From Pseudovirgaria hyperparasitica (Eukaryota > Ascomycota > Dothideomycetes > Acrospermales > Acrospermaceae), in the NCBI RefSeq assembly GCF_010093815.1, contig NW_022985555.1:680186-744185 (forward strand): a stretch of DNA of 64,000 nucleotides. Direction: 5' to 3'. Under the pieces are notes generated by a model, which was not told where the DNA came from, ran no database searches, and was given only the letters and a program-made list of their open reading frames with translations. A program made the translations under genes and the position numbers. How positions within the stretch are numbered: position 1 is the stretch's first letter; each line of letters begins with the position of its first letter. Below are positions 35,115 through 47,237 of this stretch, one piece after another.

Positions 35115-38009
35115 GCGTCAAGCTCAGGCCAAAGAGCCTCACCAGACTCCTGATACTCAGCCGGACATCGGTAGATACACCGCGGTAGCTTGTACAATCA
35201 GCCATTTCAATGTGGTAGTGAGTCCCTTGGCTATATCTGATCTGGTCTCTGGGGATTTTCGGGCCGGACTATCCGTTGAGGAGACGCAGCACGATGTTTG
35301 AAATGGGTGGCGTCGCAAATGCATCCAACTACGACTTTACGTTTCCAGAGTCGAATACGAGTACCCTTCGAGTCTCATTCTTGTATATATCTTTGTTCTC
35401 ACTTGACTACTCTCGTTACGTATCAGCTAGTACTTAAATTCGTGGTTCACAGGCTCAACACCTCTTCAATGTATCAGAAATAGACGGAAATCTAGAATTT
35501 GTTCATTTCAGTACGCTCGAGTATTTTCTCCTCAGGTATTGTTTTTCTAACGTTATCTTGACATCTTGTTCTCCCATCTTCCGCTACGACATCTCGTGGT
35601 CTAGTGTTCGTCTTCAATCACACATTCATTTCTATACCATAAACTGGTATATAGCAATTTGATTACCTGTGGTCGATGTTACATGTAGACTTTAGAATTC
35701 GTTGGCTAATAGCACAGATGTTTCAAGAATCGTCTTACAAACAGAATAATGTCGTAGAATCGCTTGACTTTGTACTGTAGACTGTGTCATTAGAAACCAG
35801 ACAGCCTAATGCAGACAGTCGTCGCCTAAATACAATTACATAGTCCCTTTCCATGTGATATCTAACCCTTTCCGTCACGTTGGCTATACGCTTACTTATC
35901 TATGATATTTCTCCCACCCACCATTCCAACTACGACCATGCGCCGCAAACTCGCGATTTCACACGACAGGTTGCACTCTGGGACCATGCCGTCGAAGTGA
36001 GTTTGAGTTGTATACATATCAGTGACTTCGACGAGATAGATAATTTCCTGATATCCTGGATACGTGCAGAGAAGTAGAGAGCAGAAAGACAGGACGCTGT
36101 ATCTGGTGTTTCCTCATTGCAAAAGTCCTGCGCAAAGGGAACTCAGAGTCTATTTCTCCCTTGTAGCTGTCTGTGCCCAGATCGCAATCTGCCAATACTG
36201 GTCTGCTGATATACTCTAAGGTCCACGTACAACCAGCTGACCAGCCATGTTCCAATGGACTGCAACGCATGTGTGTCTGCTCTCATTTTCTTGAATATTG
36301 CCATCTGAATCCGGTGGTATCTGGGCAACCTCTCGTATAACTACTAAACTACCACGGTGACAACGTGTCAGCTCCCCAGCTATTTCTAATATACTTTTGT
36401 TAGCCCGACTACATAAATACACACATACATACGCCACACATCACACTATGATCCCCTCGATCACGTCTCTGAATCACATGCTAGCTAGCTTTAGGCAGGA
36501 GGGAAGCAGGGGGCTAGCTATTCGACTTTGGCACACATTTTCCTTCACCGCTCTGGGCGATACAGTCAGCACATAATCCCTCCCCTGTCCCTGGATATAA
36601 CGCTGTTGTTATATAAGCCGGATGGCATGGATGATGGATCTGCAGTCAAAGGCGCGTGATCACTTGTTGCGGCGGAGCATATTGGAAAAAGAAAAGATCT
36701 CATAATGCGAAGTGTATTGATAGTTTATAAAGTAGTAGAGCGACCAGCAGAACAAATACGATTGTTTTATATTCATCCATACTAGATAAGCAATAGAAAC
36801 AAAAATTCTAAAACCTTTACATATTTAGATTATAGAAAGTGGTAAATAAGTGCTTAGCGAATGTATGTGGACCACTGTTAGGGAATGCTTTCACTGACAT
36901 ACTACATCATACATATAATGTCGACAGAGAGAGAGAAATAAGATACAAAATAGAGGAAAAAACTATAACTTAGATTTTCCAAAGCGTATGAACTGCCCAT
37001 GCTAGGTTTTGCATTCTGTTCCTAGAAAAGCATATACGAAAGGCCATGTATAAGTAATGGAAAGAATAAAACATGAGTCAGATTTTATATGTGCATACTG
37101 AACATAGAAGTCACGAGGAAAGTAGATATATATATGAATCATTTCGACATAATTAGATCATCATATATATGATAAACTCATGTTCTAATAAGACTGTCTA
37201 TATCTAGAATATATCTCCTTAAAACAATACTAGAATATATACGTAGAGTATACAAGCGGCGTGTAGAAAAGGAAACGATTTGTGAATAGAGCCGGTGGAA
37301 GGACGCAGTAAAAAGATAGGAGGGTAGTGCATATATACGGAATGATACATACACATATAGAATACATATGATGGCGAAGTACTGGCGTAGTGAAGTAGTT
37401 AAGATAAGGCCAGAGTGAAGTGTGAATACGAGGGGAGTCACGAGGGCACAAGTCACAAATGGGCCGAGCGCAGAGACATAATTCATAATCGTCATCAAGA
37501 CCTGGCGAAGTCTGCAGCCGCAATCACAGGTCGCTCGCTAGACTTCGTGGTCGTCAATTGCCATACCATACCATGCCATGCTATGCTATAATATGCTACA
37601 TGTACATATCCAGTTGCAGGACTCGCTCCTCCTGTGTCATTTGCGAGTGCAACGTGTTTGCGGGTGGGATTAATCAACAACAACACCGGACAGCACCACA
37701 AGCCCACGACCAGCGTGACGTGCGTAGTGTGCTGTATGAACGGTGAGACTTCGTAATATATACATGGAGAAAAGAAAAGATCACGATCCTGCTGCGGATC
37801 CTGACGATGCGTCAAGGACCACGTTGGGACGCATTCGGGCCTAATGAGTGTGCAATGGCGCGGGGTGCGCGTGTTGTTGCCATACTGTCTCCGAGTGGAG
37901 ACCGTTGTCTAGCGACAGGACTCAGGTCGAACGAGTGTGTGCGGGAATGCAAGATATACGAGAAAGGCTCGCGGAGCAGGAATGTAGTGTACGTGGGCGT
38001 GAAGCGGGA
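35115..38009. other. 2.9-kb gene-poor region, AT-rich in the middle
   Basis: No supported gene. About 36.7-37.4 kb is AT-rich with many ATA/TAT and AGA runs. Open frames here are short, overlapping and without domains. Confidence 0.45.
37559..37595. repeat. Degenerate pentanucleotide repeat (CCATA/CCATG/CTATG)
   Basis: Imperfect tandem 5-base units (CCATA CCATA CCATG CCATG CTATG CTATA). A simple microsatellite decaying at its right end. Confidence 0.7.
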
Positions 38010-38789
38010 TCAGCGTCGCACAACAATACCTTGCCTGCGCGTGGTCTTGGCCTTGTAGTATTCCTCGTCCTCGCTTGAGCACTCGCTGCCATCAGAGAAT
38101 CCACAACGAGCACCGCCACAGTCGAGCTTGACGCGGTCACCAGCGCGGGTGATGCCGTAGCGCTCACATGTGCAGCACGAGCTGGTGCTACTGACGGACG
38201 ATGGTGACGAGCTGTTTGAGCTGCGCGATGTGAGGGATGGCACGTCAGAGTCTGCATCGGAGTCGGAGTCCTCCTCGCTGCTCTCTTCGATTGTGGCCCG
38301 CGAAAAGCGCGATGTCAGGGCCTCTAGCGTCGCAGGGGAGTAGTTCTGCTGGACGACCTCACGGGTCTCGTACGGCTTCATAGGTCGCGGAGATTGAATT
38401 TTGCTGGGCGACAAGGCGCGACCCTTGGGAATGTCGAGCGAGACGCGACGGGAGTGACGCTTGGAAGAGCGGGAAGCAGACTGTGACGAGGTCTTGCCAG
38501 CAGGAATGTCGAGGATATTCAGCTGACGGCCGGTGGTGGGCTCGGTGGTATATTCCTGTGCGGGATCGTGTGAGACATGGTAGCCGTCGATGATGTAGTA
38601 GTACCAGTAGCGCTGGCCCTGTTGGAGCATGGAGCCTTGAAAGCGGAACGTGCCTTTCCAGGCGCCTGCTTTGGCAGAGTCCTTGCTGAGTGGGAGCTGG
38701 CCATTGTAGTTGTCCCAGGAGCCAAGTAGATGGACAGTCTTGCAGTTTGCAGACGTACGGAGAGTGAAGTTGAGCTGGATCGCGGCCAT
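38010..38789 (-). CDS. AMPK-type glycogen-binding domain protein
   Basis: One exon, 259 residues, starting at the ATG ending at 38789. Residues 4-95 form an E-set/CBM48-like glycogen-binding domain of the kind in AMPK beta subunits: VHLLGSWDNY (19-28), W-K-G-x-F, YWYYYIIDGYHVSHDP and a final LNILDIP. Aromatic residues expected for glucan contact (Trp25, the WYYY cluster) are present. The rest is disordered and Ser-rich with an acidic Glu/Asp-Ser tract, ending in a Cys-rich segment (SCCTCERYGITRAG, then CGGARCGFSDGSEC) that could bind metal. There is no kinase- or SNF1-interaction domain, so it is not a full AMPK beta subunit. The frame ends soon after a possible splice donor (GTATTG after AGGCAAG), so a further short exon is possible. 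Role probably in glycogen or glucan binding, or in protein scaffolding. Confidence 0.8.
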   Translation of the reverse strand: MAAIQLNFTLRTSANCKTVHLLGSWDNYNGQLPLSKDSAKAGAWKGTFRFQGSMLQQGQRYWYYYIIDGYHVSHDPAQEYTTEPTTGRQLNILDIPAGKTSSQSASRSSKRHSRRVSLDIPKGRALSPSKIQSPRPMKPYETREVVQQNYSPATLEALTSRFSRATIEESSEEDSDSDADSDVPSLTSRSSNSSSPSSVSSTSSCCTCERYGITRAGDRVKLDCGGARCGFSDGSECSSEDEEYYKAKTTRRQGIVVRR

Positions 38790-41279
38790 TGTGGATGATG
38801 TGAAGGCTTAAATTTGATTTTCAATGTGTATATTACGAGGAGTCTGAGAATTGAAAGGTTGGTCCGAAGAGGCCGTGTGTTGTTGACTGTACGAATGAAT
38901 TGAGGTTCGAGAGACTGAGCAAGAGAGAGCTGATATTAAGTTGGGTATACGGTCGCCAGCCAGTGACGATCGAATGGTGAATGATATTGAAGATTGATAT
39001 TGAAGTGATATGGAGGGCAGTTGGATTATGGCACCAGGCCTTTGAGTGGTAGTATTACGGGGGAATGGAGGAACTGAGAACAAAAACAAAGACGTAAAAA
39101 AGAGGAAACAAAAAACCCAATACCAGGCTCTCAAGATTGTGCAAGCTGCTGAAGAGGAAAGGAAAGGTCCCACGATGCGGCGGCGGAAGGCATACTTATG
39201 AGTGGTTCGGCGGTGCCAGGAAACGAGTTTTGCAGCTAGATGCGAAGTAGATGCTAGATGCCGGCAAGTAACCTGACATGGCCATGGCGTTGCTGCATAG
39301 GGCATGGCTAGCTGCAAAGCCGGGTCGAAGAGGATACAGCGGCATGGGTGTCTACACACAAAGGCTGGACAGCGACGGTGGACAGTGGATGGTGGATGTT
39401 GGATGGTGGGAGTCTGGAGGAGGAGGTCGGGCAGTGAATGGTGGATGGATTTGTGGTGGAGGTGTTTTGTTTTCTGCCAGCGCTTCATTCGTGCTTGTGA
39501 TTGGTCAGGACTGCATTGACGTGCAGTAGTCAGTAGCCGCTAAATCCAGTAGTCTACCCCCAGCGGACCAATGAAAAGCCGGCGTCAGACCGTCACGGCA
39601 GAAAAGGCGGGGCAGCCATATGCAACTCCATGCCCTCCATCACACGATTCCACACCCTCATGCCACTCGCTCAGACTGTCAAACACTGAAGAGAAAGTCA
39701 ATCAGTATGCAGCATCATCGGTAGTCTGCTATACTAGCCTATGTCAAGAGCAAGGCAATCAGATCATGCCCACAGGCCAACATCGATCGTGCAGGAGAAA
39801 GACGATCTATGACATGTAGAAGAAGCAAGTTTTCGACTAAGAGCCTCAACATCAACGTCCGGATCTCACTGGCATAGCAGAGATACGAGCCTGTGCCTCA
39901 TGTTGTGCCTCTGTCGAATCACCTGCGTACGAACCATCATAGTTTTGGTTCACTCATTCTCTGACCTTATTACTTTGTTTACGTTGTGCCGTTGTGGGCC
40001 CAAAGGGCTAGAGCGCAGCCATTTACATAGTAGACTAATGTCATGTATGTATTCTGCCTTCCTTGAGGCTTTTACGCCTCGTCCAGGAGTCCATCCAATC
40101 ATGGCATTGCTCAACGGTCATCTGGGATTGGCTGGGCGGCTACGTATTCTAAACCCCGCACACTGCGTGCTGCGGTGTAGAGTTGGAAGTTTGGAAGATA
40201 CCACCAGTAAAAAAGACACCGGTCACACCATCATGACCACCACCCTCGTCTATACAAGCCCAGCAGTAACACTAGATGCCATGATCTACAGAACTAGCTT
40301 GCTGTAACCTGTTTTATAGCGTATTATCCCAATGGCAGCGGCCACTATTCCTGAACCGCCACCTCTCCGCTGTGAGCGCCCGCACTATAAGATATAGTTC
40401 GATCAAAGATAGAAACACTGACTAACGTTTTTCAACCTTTCGGGTTTCTTCAAGGCACGTACAGTCCTCCAGCTGAAGTGCAGCCTATATTCGGTCCCCA
40501 CTAGTGCTCTTGCTCGTCGTCTACTCGGCGCTTCCTATTGGCTGTGCATTCCATCGCCGCCGGAGTCTGTCATCTCCCAGACCTGTCAAGAGCACAACAA
40601 CCATCGGCCTTCACCATCACCGCCTTTTCTCCGTCAGAATGCACCCTTGTCTCTCATCTTCGCTGCACCCTTCCCCTCGCTTATCGATAGAGGCCACCAA
40701 CAAATCTGCTAGCGTCCGCTAGCAGTCCGTCTGGTTTGACAGCGGGTTCGGTGTCGAAGCTAGAATATGACCTCCACGCCGGCGCTCCTTCAAGCTCCAT
40801 CGGCTGCATACCGTCATGAGCAATGGCCCAGGCGTATTGTACCAGTACTACATATGCCGCCTGTGCCGTCCAAGCGCTGACCGGTCTGCTCAGCTGCATG
40901 TGGAAACCCCAGATAGGTGGGTGCCTACGTTGTTATGGATATGGTGTCGTAATACTTTTGAGTTTATTGAATAGAATTGGCCTGGAGAAAGAAAAGTTAC
41001 GCGGCAGCTCTTCAGGATCGAGGATTGCAGCGAAGTGATCATATGCCTTCCCGATGAGGCTGTCATGAATCATCATCTGATGGTGATCTCGTGTTGTAAA
41101 AGATTGGTCCCAGTCTTGTTGACGTTGTGTATAATACCTTGAGTTCGAGTGTCGAAGTCTCAGACAACGCCTGAATGTTAAACTATCTCGCGCGCAGCTT
41201 TCGACACTTCTGTTTGCGCTGTCTTCACAACTACATGCTCAATTGATTCTAGCTGCTAAATTACTTGAGCATGACTACT
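38790..41279. other. Gene-poor region
   Basis: The first 700 bases are probably the 5' leader and promoter of the glycogen-binding gene (AG-rich on the plus strand). Scattered open frames of 70-226 residues at 38.8-40.9 kb have biased composition and no domains; I do not support them. Confidence 0.4.
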
Positions 41280-42119
41280 TTAGTCTCTGTGGCATGCCCA
41301 CTCCTGGACGCGGCTTAACCACTCTTTGACCAGGGCTTCGAAGAGTATTCGTTCTGGTTCGTCCACAGGCAGAGCATGCGATCCTCGATCCAACACAACA
41401 TGTGTTGCTCTCGGATATGATCCGAGGAGCCGCAGACTATCTCTGTAACCGACATGCGTGTCTTGCCGGCCTGTCAGAATGAGGGCTGGTGCAGGGAACG
41501 GGGTGATCTCGAGAGGCGCAGTCAGAAGATACGCTTTGGGATCATTCCGAATCGTATGGAGGACTTTGATATCCGCCTGCTCTACTGCTGGATTTACTAT
41601 CGCCGCAATCTTGTTCAGCAGCGCTTGTATGTAGCCTGCCGTCTGGACGACGAGGAAATCGCCCATTGTAGTCTTGTCCTTCTCTGGGACCTTGCTCATT
41701 ACGTCTGCGTTGCTCAAGAGTGGTCGGAAGACATCAAGATCCCGCTTTTCGTTCTCGGGATCAGTAACAGGAACACGTAAGAGAAGACCATTGATTTGTG
41801 TCGTGTATCTCTGTGCAATAGCGCGCGCCAGATAGGAACCACACGATGCACCAACAACGAGGAATCTGGATGATCCGATTTGCGCGTCGACAAGGTCTGT
41901 GAGTCGAGCCCAGATGTCGTCTAAGTTCCTGATACCGTCGGCTGGCGTCGAGCCCATACCAGGAAGATCGACATAAATCCGTTTGTAGCCGTCGAGGGTA
42001 CTGAATATTGGCTCGTAGTCAAAGGCCTCTGAGGCGCCGTTCATTTCCCATCCGTGAATGAATAAGACTGGGATTCCATCACCGACTACAGTCGTTGACA
42101 GAGTGCTAGTGGCTTCCAT
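41280..42119 (-). CDS. Alpha/beta hydrolase
   Basis: Single exon, 279 residues, a complete alpha/beta hydrolase. Oxyanion strand: VLFIHGWEMNG (18-28). Predicted triad: Ser92 in VVGASCGS, Asp220 in LTGRQDTHVG, His248 in DRGSHALPVDEP. The nucleophile elbow G-A-S-C-G carries Cys where Gly or Leu is more common. The length, lid size and triad spacing match small serine hydrolases such as lactonases, C-C hydrolases or epoxide-hydrolase-like enzymes; Asp is not the nucleophile, so it is not an epoxide hydrolase or haloalkane dehalogenase. No signal peptide, so it is probably cytosolic. It is about 1.6 kb from the flavoprotein gene of block B and could belong with it, but nothing in the sequence proves this. 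Confidence 0.88.
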   Translation of the reverse strand: MEATSTLSTTVVGDGIPVLFIHGWEMNGASEAFDYEPIFSTLDGYKRIYVDLPGMGSTPADGIRNLDDIWARLTDLVDAQIGSSRFLVVGASCGSYLARAIAQRYTTQINGLLLRVPVTDPENEKRDLDVFRPLLSNADVMSKVPEKDKTTMGDFLVVQTAGYIQALLNKIAAIVNPAVEQADIKVLHTIRNDPKAYLLTAPLEITPFPAPALILTGRQDTHVGYRDSLRLLGSYPRATHVVLDRGSHALPVDEPERILFEALVKEWLSRVQEWACHRD

Positions 42120-43678
42120 TGTCGTGACGATAAATGTAGGGCTCTGCCAGGTGCGACGACGCTGAGATTACTCCGCAAAGCAGTCAGGTGAATTGGTAAT
42201 CCATATACCACGAATATTACGCGCTAGCGGCTAGAACATTATTCTATCCCTCCTTGTATTGATTGTGAAGTGTCAGTGAAGCTTGCACTAGCTCTTACAG
42301 TACTGAGGATGGTTGCAAAGTATAGATCTTTGGGTACATTCCTGACTTGGGATCATTAGGATCATGGCACATGTGCGTTAGATTGAGACTGATCACAGGT
42401 GGATGAGACGGCGAAGAATAACATCAAATCTCTCAAGTCGCTGCGGGTGTGCTGCGTCCATTCTAGGTTTAGCGCATCCATACATTTGCCGCTAACTTGA
42501 CTCTACCTAGGTTAGGTACATCAAATTCACAAACTACACTGCAATAAGCTCCTCCAACACGAGCCAACACAGAGATAATAACGACTGGTCAATCCAATGG
42601 CGTTTTTGGATAGGAGACTTCCTCTTCTTAGAGTGTAATGAGTGCTACTTCTTAGCCTTGCGAAACCTAGTCGAAGGTAGAATTTCGATCATTGCGTAAG
42701 GCTTCGTTGAGTTTGGCATGAAACGGTCAAATCATGGAGGGAATCTGAAGGCTTGCTGAGGTCATTCTTAACACCAGAGAGAGGACGACATCGATCGACA
42801 AGTCATGCATGGAACTGTAAAGAACCAATTACGAGTCAATCATGCGAGCTGTGTCGCCCATCTGTCAATTGTTCTCATGGAATATCTCTTTCAGGTGACT
42901 ATCATTGCAGTGAACTGCCTCCTCTGTCATGATACATGATCGTGTCTTACATCGTTCTGTCATCAGTCAATGCTTCAGATGAGGAGGGACTCTTGGGTCC
43001 ACCACACTCCACAGGGCCCTTGTGCCTCAAACGATTTCCTCCTTATGCTAACCATGTGGTATACTCGCCAATAAGTACAGAGTTACGAACAAATTACTTG
43101 TAGAATACCTCAAGTGATAGGTTTCTGCATTCTGGACTCGTATGCATAGATGCATCTGTCATCCTGTCTAGCCCTACTAGCTATAGTGTCGGAGCTGTCT
43201 CAGGACGCCATCAATAAAAGTAATACTTCACAGATACCCGGGGCCCCCACTGACCCTAAGACCTCGCTCAAGTCCATATCAAACATTCTAAGAAGCACCC
43301 CGAACGGCGGAATGACCAGTAAGTTGGCTCAACTCATGTCAAATTATATTGCAACTACTAACGCTGATCGAGACTTTCAAATATTGATCATTCATCGTAT
43401 TTGGCTCCAACCTCGTCTCCTATGAATCTCTGTTCCTCACCGTACCTAAAGGTCTTTAGCGGGATTTCATATACCACCTGTGTGATGTGATCGTCTAAAT
43501 CTCTAGTCTATGTTGTTGTATATGGAAGTCTATATTATATGGGACCAGATGATCAGCCGCGCTAGCTTGGTTGCACGCGATATACACTGCAACTAACATG
43601 AAAGAAGTGTCCCACAAAATCTTGATATGGCTATCCGTGGTGATACAGCCGGGAGGAGTCAATCTATGTGACACATTT
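42120..43678. other. Gene-poor region
   Basis: A 91-residue frame at 43150-43425 starts with a hydrophobic, signal-like stretch and contains a possible splice donor (GTAAGT at 43320), so a small secreted-protein gene is conceivable, but I could not find a matching downstream exon. Nothing else is supported. Confidence 0.4.
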
Positions 43679-45092
43679 TTAAGCGCCAAGGACATCCCTG
43701 AATGTTTGAAGATTGCTTGTACTTCTGTCTGTTCTTTTGTTCATCTTCTGTAGTTCCTCCTGTCCTTGATGAAAGATGCCATTCTCGACGTAGCGACATC
43801 CGTCTTGCTCCAAGACCCTGATACCCGTGCTGCCCAGACCAAGCAAGGTGAGGACTTCCTCACCAACGTCTATAACATTACTAATCTTTCCCGGAAAGAC
43901 GTGAACAACTCCATCATATTGGAAAGCGAAACCACTTCGAAACTCGGTAGGGCATTTCGGTTTTGCCAAGACACCGCCATACCAGCCCTCGTACGTGAAA
44001 CGATCAGAGAATGCCGGCCAGAAGCGACGCATCTCAGCCTCTGCTGGAACGCGGGCCATAGCATCTACAAGAGCATCGTCGAGGTATTCATCGAGCAGCA
44101 ATCGCGCCTTCTGTGGGCACTCGAAGGAACCGAGAATCGTATATGCGCCGTGAGTAAGGATGTAGTCCTGTTGGGGCGCACCAGAATTTATATTAGAAAT
44201 GGCTGGCATGAGGCATGGGAACCAGCCGTCCATAAATATGAGTGACATTGGTTTCGTTGAGGTTGGAGCATTGTCTCGAAAGCGAAGGGCAAGACAGGCC
44301 TGGTAGATGAACTCAAAATCGAAAGACGAGTGTAACCAGCTATCTCTTGGCACGAGATCCTCAAATCCAGTACAGTTGACGACAACATCAGATACAAAGC
44401 TTTTGTTGAGTGATTGACCAAGATGGACTGTACGTATGTGTTTCGTGGCACTTGGTGTACCCTCTTGTTGAAGCTCATAATTTTCGACGGCGAGTACCTT
44501 AGTCTCTAGCACTACTTTTACGCCGAGTCGTTCGAATCGCTGCGCGAAGTAGCTTCGTACTTGTGAACCGATAGCTATGCTGGGCTCATCAAGATTGTAC
44601 GTACAGTGCGTATCAAGAAGTCCATAGTCCAATGGATCAACCGCTTGACAGTCAGGGTTCTCCTGACACACTTTCTCAAACTCTCTAGACGATGTTTTCG
44701 ACGCGAAACCATCAGATTCAATGGTGCCTAGAGCATAAAGGGAGTATTCATGATCCACAACGAGGTCTTTGTACTTTTGTCGAAACTTTTTAAAGCTGGT
44801 AACTGTTAGCTACTGCAACTCCAAGTTCGACCATTGAGGACACCGGCCTTTTCCTACAGTTTGCTCTCGTGTTTGAGGATCGTGGGTAATGCGGACCTAA
44901 ATTCGTCAGTCATTGACCCATACTCATCCCTTGTACACTAATACCTTTATGTAGTCGGATGCCAAACGACCCTGATGTACCTGCGAGGAGTTGACTACCT
45001 TGCTCCAGAAGCACGACTTCACAGCCTACAGCCGCTATCTCGCACGCCAGATGACAACCATTCCAACCAGCCCCAATAATAGTGACGAGCAT
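43679..45092 (-). CDS. FAD-dependent oxidoreductase
   Basis: Three exons on the minus strand: 45092-44945, 44896-44858, 44802-43679, about 436 residues. The start is the ATG ending at 45092; it gives a dinucleotide-binding strand at the extreme N-terminus, LVTIIGAGWNGCHLA, with GxGxxG at residues 7-12 and an acidic strand end LLEQG. The second exon is only 39 bases and restores GIRLHKGPHYPRS. Other recognisable segments are DEPSIAIG, VVNCTGFEDLVPR (a GD/ATG-like second FAD contact), and the C-terminal FPGKISNVIDVGEEVL. The first intron has a normal GTATTA donor; the second (44803-44857) has an acceptor close to its branch-like box and is less certain. The family acts as FAD-linked dehydrogenases or monooxygenases; no NADPH motif is obvious, so the reaction is unknown. 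It is transcribed divergently from the FAD oxidase gene 471 bases away, which suggests joint regulation. Confidence 0.85.
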
Positions 45093-45481
45093 ATCCAGTG
45101 ATAATTGCACCTATGTGTAGCACTTTCCCTCGCTGCTTGTGCAATTTACGAGGAGTGATATTTCTGGCCATTGGAGTTGCGATATAAACGACATTAAGAG
45201 TGCACAACGAAACCATCAATGGCTTTATCAAGGGGCTGTGATGGATCGATACGCGTTTGTACTAGTCCAAGGCATTGGCTTTTGTCGATGCCGCTAAAGT
45301 CCACGTTTGATGAAGGCGGTATTTAGCGAGGGCGCTAGGGTCTCAACCAACATATAGGGCTTACGAAGCCTTTGTCACCAGGGAGATGTGTCGTGTACCA
45401 GGGGCTGATATCTGTATGAAGACTAATTAGTATTAAAGCGGGTCACCTTCATTAGAACTTCAACGCGCAGAGTGCAAACAG

Positions 45482-45521
<40 letters not shown>

Positions 45522-45563
45522 TACTCTTGTAACTTGAATGTACAGTATTTTGATCAGTGAACC
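45093..45563. promoter_or_regulatory. Divergent promoter of two flavin enzyme genes
   Basis: Separates the start codons of the minus-strand FAD oxidoreductase and the plus-strand FAD oxidase. It carries the GAAA microsatellite immediately before the plus-strand leader. No factor-binding motif is recognised. Confidence 0.5.
45483..45520 (+). repeat. (GAAA)n microsatellite in a promoter
   Basis: About nine and a half perfect GAAA units, 43 bases upstream of the FAD oxidase start codon. Such purine tracts can change length between strains. Confidence 0.95.
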
Positions 45564-47237
45564 ATGCAGTCGAGTTTTGCAATATTATGGCTCCTAGGAA
45601 ACCTCTTTAGTGGATTCGCAAGCTCTTCCTCAGTAGACCCTTATCGTATCCACGAAGAACTGGGCCCACTGTTGTCAGCTAATGCTGCTATTTACACCCC
45701 TTCGTCCCCAGAGTGGCTGAATGTGACTGATCATATCGATCCGGGTATCATTCATCCTCAATATGTCGCCTCCGTCGTCGCAGGAGTCGAACAGGATGTG
45801 GAACTAGTGGTAGGACTAAGGAAAAGCTCGTCATCAATGGTTAACCATTTTCCAGATCAAGTTCGCCAATCACCATAACATACCATTTCTGGCACACAAT
45901 GGCGGGCATGGGTCTTGGAGTGACCTAAGCAATGTTCGTCACGGGATCCAGATTTACATACGAGCATTGAACACTATCGCGATCCATGAGGACAACACTG
46001 CTACCATCGGGGGTGGCGCATCAGTCCATGAGGTACTGAACGGTCTTGCCGCAGAGGGCAAACGAAGTGGTTGGTCGAGAAATTGCAATGCAATATGTAA
46101 CATGCTCACTTTCCTAGTACATGGCATATGTCCATGTGTCTCACTCCTCGGGCCAGCACTTGGTGGCGGTCACGGCATTCTGCAAGGTCGATATGGATTA
46201 GCGTGCGACCAGATCGTATCTGCAAATATCGTGCTCGCGAACGGTACAGCTGTTGTTGCAAGCAAAGATTCTCACCGAGAACTATACTGGGCAATGAGGG
46301 GTGCAGGACACAACTTTGGGATCGTCACATCTGTGCGATACCGGGTATATGACATCCCGCGCGATGCTCAATGGCAGCATACCCTGATTTACTTCAACAA
46401 AGACAAGCTTGAGGAGGCCTTGACAGTATCTAACAAACTCACTGATGCGCCTGGAAATCATCCCCCAGAGCTGATGGTGGAATGGGGTAACATCGCACAC
46501 GTGCCTTCACTCGACGCTGTAAACGTGCGAGGCTATCCTTCTTGCTGTCTGTACTTGACTGCTAATAAGATTCGTAGCCTGTTTTTCGACTGGACATCAT
46601 CTATGAAGGTACGTCTGAGGCTGCCGCTCCATTTTCTGAGAGATATGAGTCAATCGGTCCTTTGAGTATTCAGAAGGTCACGGAAACGGATTACACGAAA
46701 GTTCCAGGCCTCGTCGGATTCACACTCGAAGGATATTCTTGTATGCGGCGCTCGGACTCTATCATGGCGAGCGTCAGCCTACATAACTATAACGTTACGA
46801 CGATGAAGAAAGCATACGATATCTTCGCCAATCTCACCAGCATGCCAGAATTCAGTGGAGCTTATGGATTGCTTGAGTCCTACGCGACTGAAGGTGTCAA
46901 AGCAGTTGCAGCAGATAGCACGGCTGTATCTGGAGAAGAGCGACGTGCGAATATTCTATTGGGTTTTGAACTCATCCATAATACTTCTCGGTCCAACTTT
47001 GAGAGAGCCAATGCTACAGCAGCTGAGCTCACGGCGGTCTTCAAATCCGGACAAGATACGGAAAAGTATGGCCCGGTGGGAACATATCCGAACTATGCGC
47101 GAGGAGCGGAGAGTCCACAAGAATTGTATGGATTCGAGCCATGGCGATTGAGAAGATTGAGAGCTTTGAAGGCAGCCTATGATCCTTTCAATCGTTTTGG
47201 ATTTTATGCGTCTGTGCTGGAACCCGTAAGAGGATGA
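45564..47237 (+). CDS. Secreted berberine-bridge-like FAD oxidase
   Basis: Four exons: 45564-45809, 45856-46066, 46118-46524, 46578-47237, about 507 residues. A signal peptide (about 1-22) is followed by a PCMH-type FAD-binding fold of the VAO superfamily: FLAHNGGHGSW, where the His is the expected site of covalent FAD attachment, and ATIGGGASVHEVL. After the second splice, GICPCVSLLGPALGGGHGILQGRYG places a Cys where berberine-bridge enzymes form the second, 6-S-cysteinyl link, so bicovalent FAD is likely. The C-terminal BBE segment (YPNYARG, YDPFNRFGFYASV) is intact. These enzymes oxidise sugars, alcohols or specialised metabolites outside the cell or in vesicles and make H2O2. The third exon reads NPVFRLDIIYEG only if the 46525-46577 intron is removed. 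It shares its promoter with the minus-strand FAD oxidoreductase. Confidence 0.92.

Noticed and set aside
38808-39488. 226-residue minus-strand frame upstream of the glycogen-binding gene
   Set aside because: Low-complexity Ser/His/Pro composition from a pyrimidine-rich leader and promoter; no domain.
43150-43425. Possible small secreted protein with a splice donor at 43320
   Set aside because: No downstream exon fits in phase and the hydrophobic start is weak.
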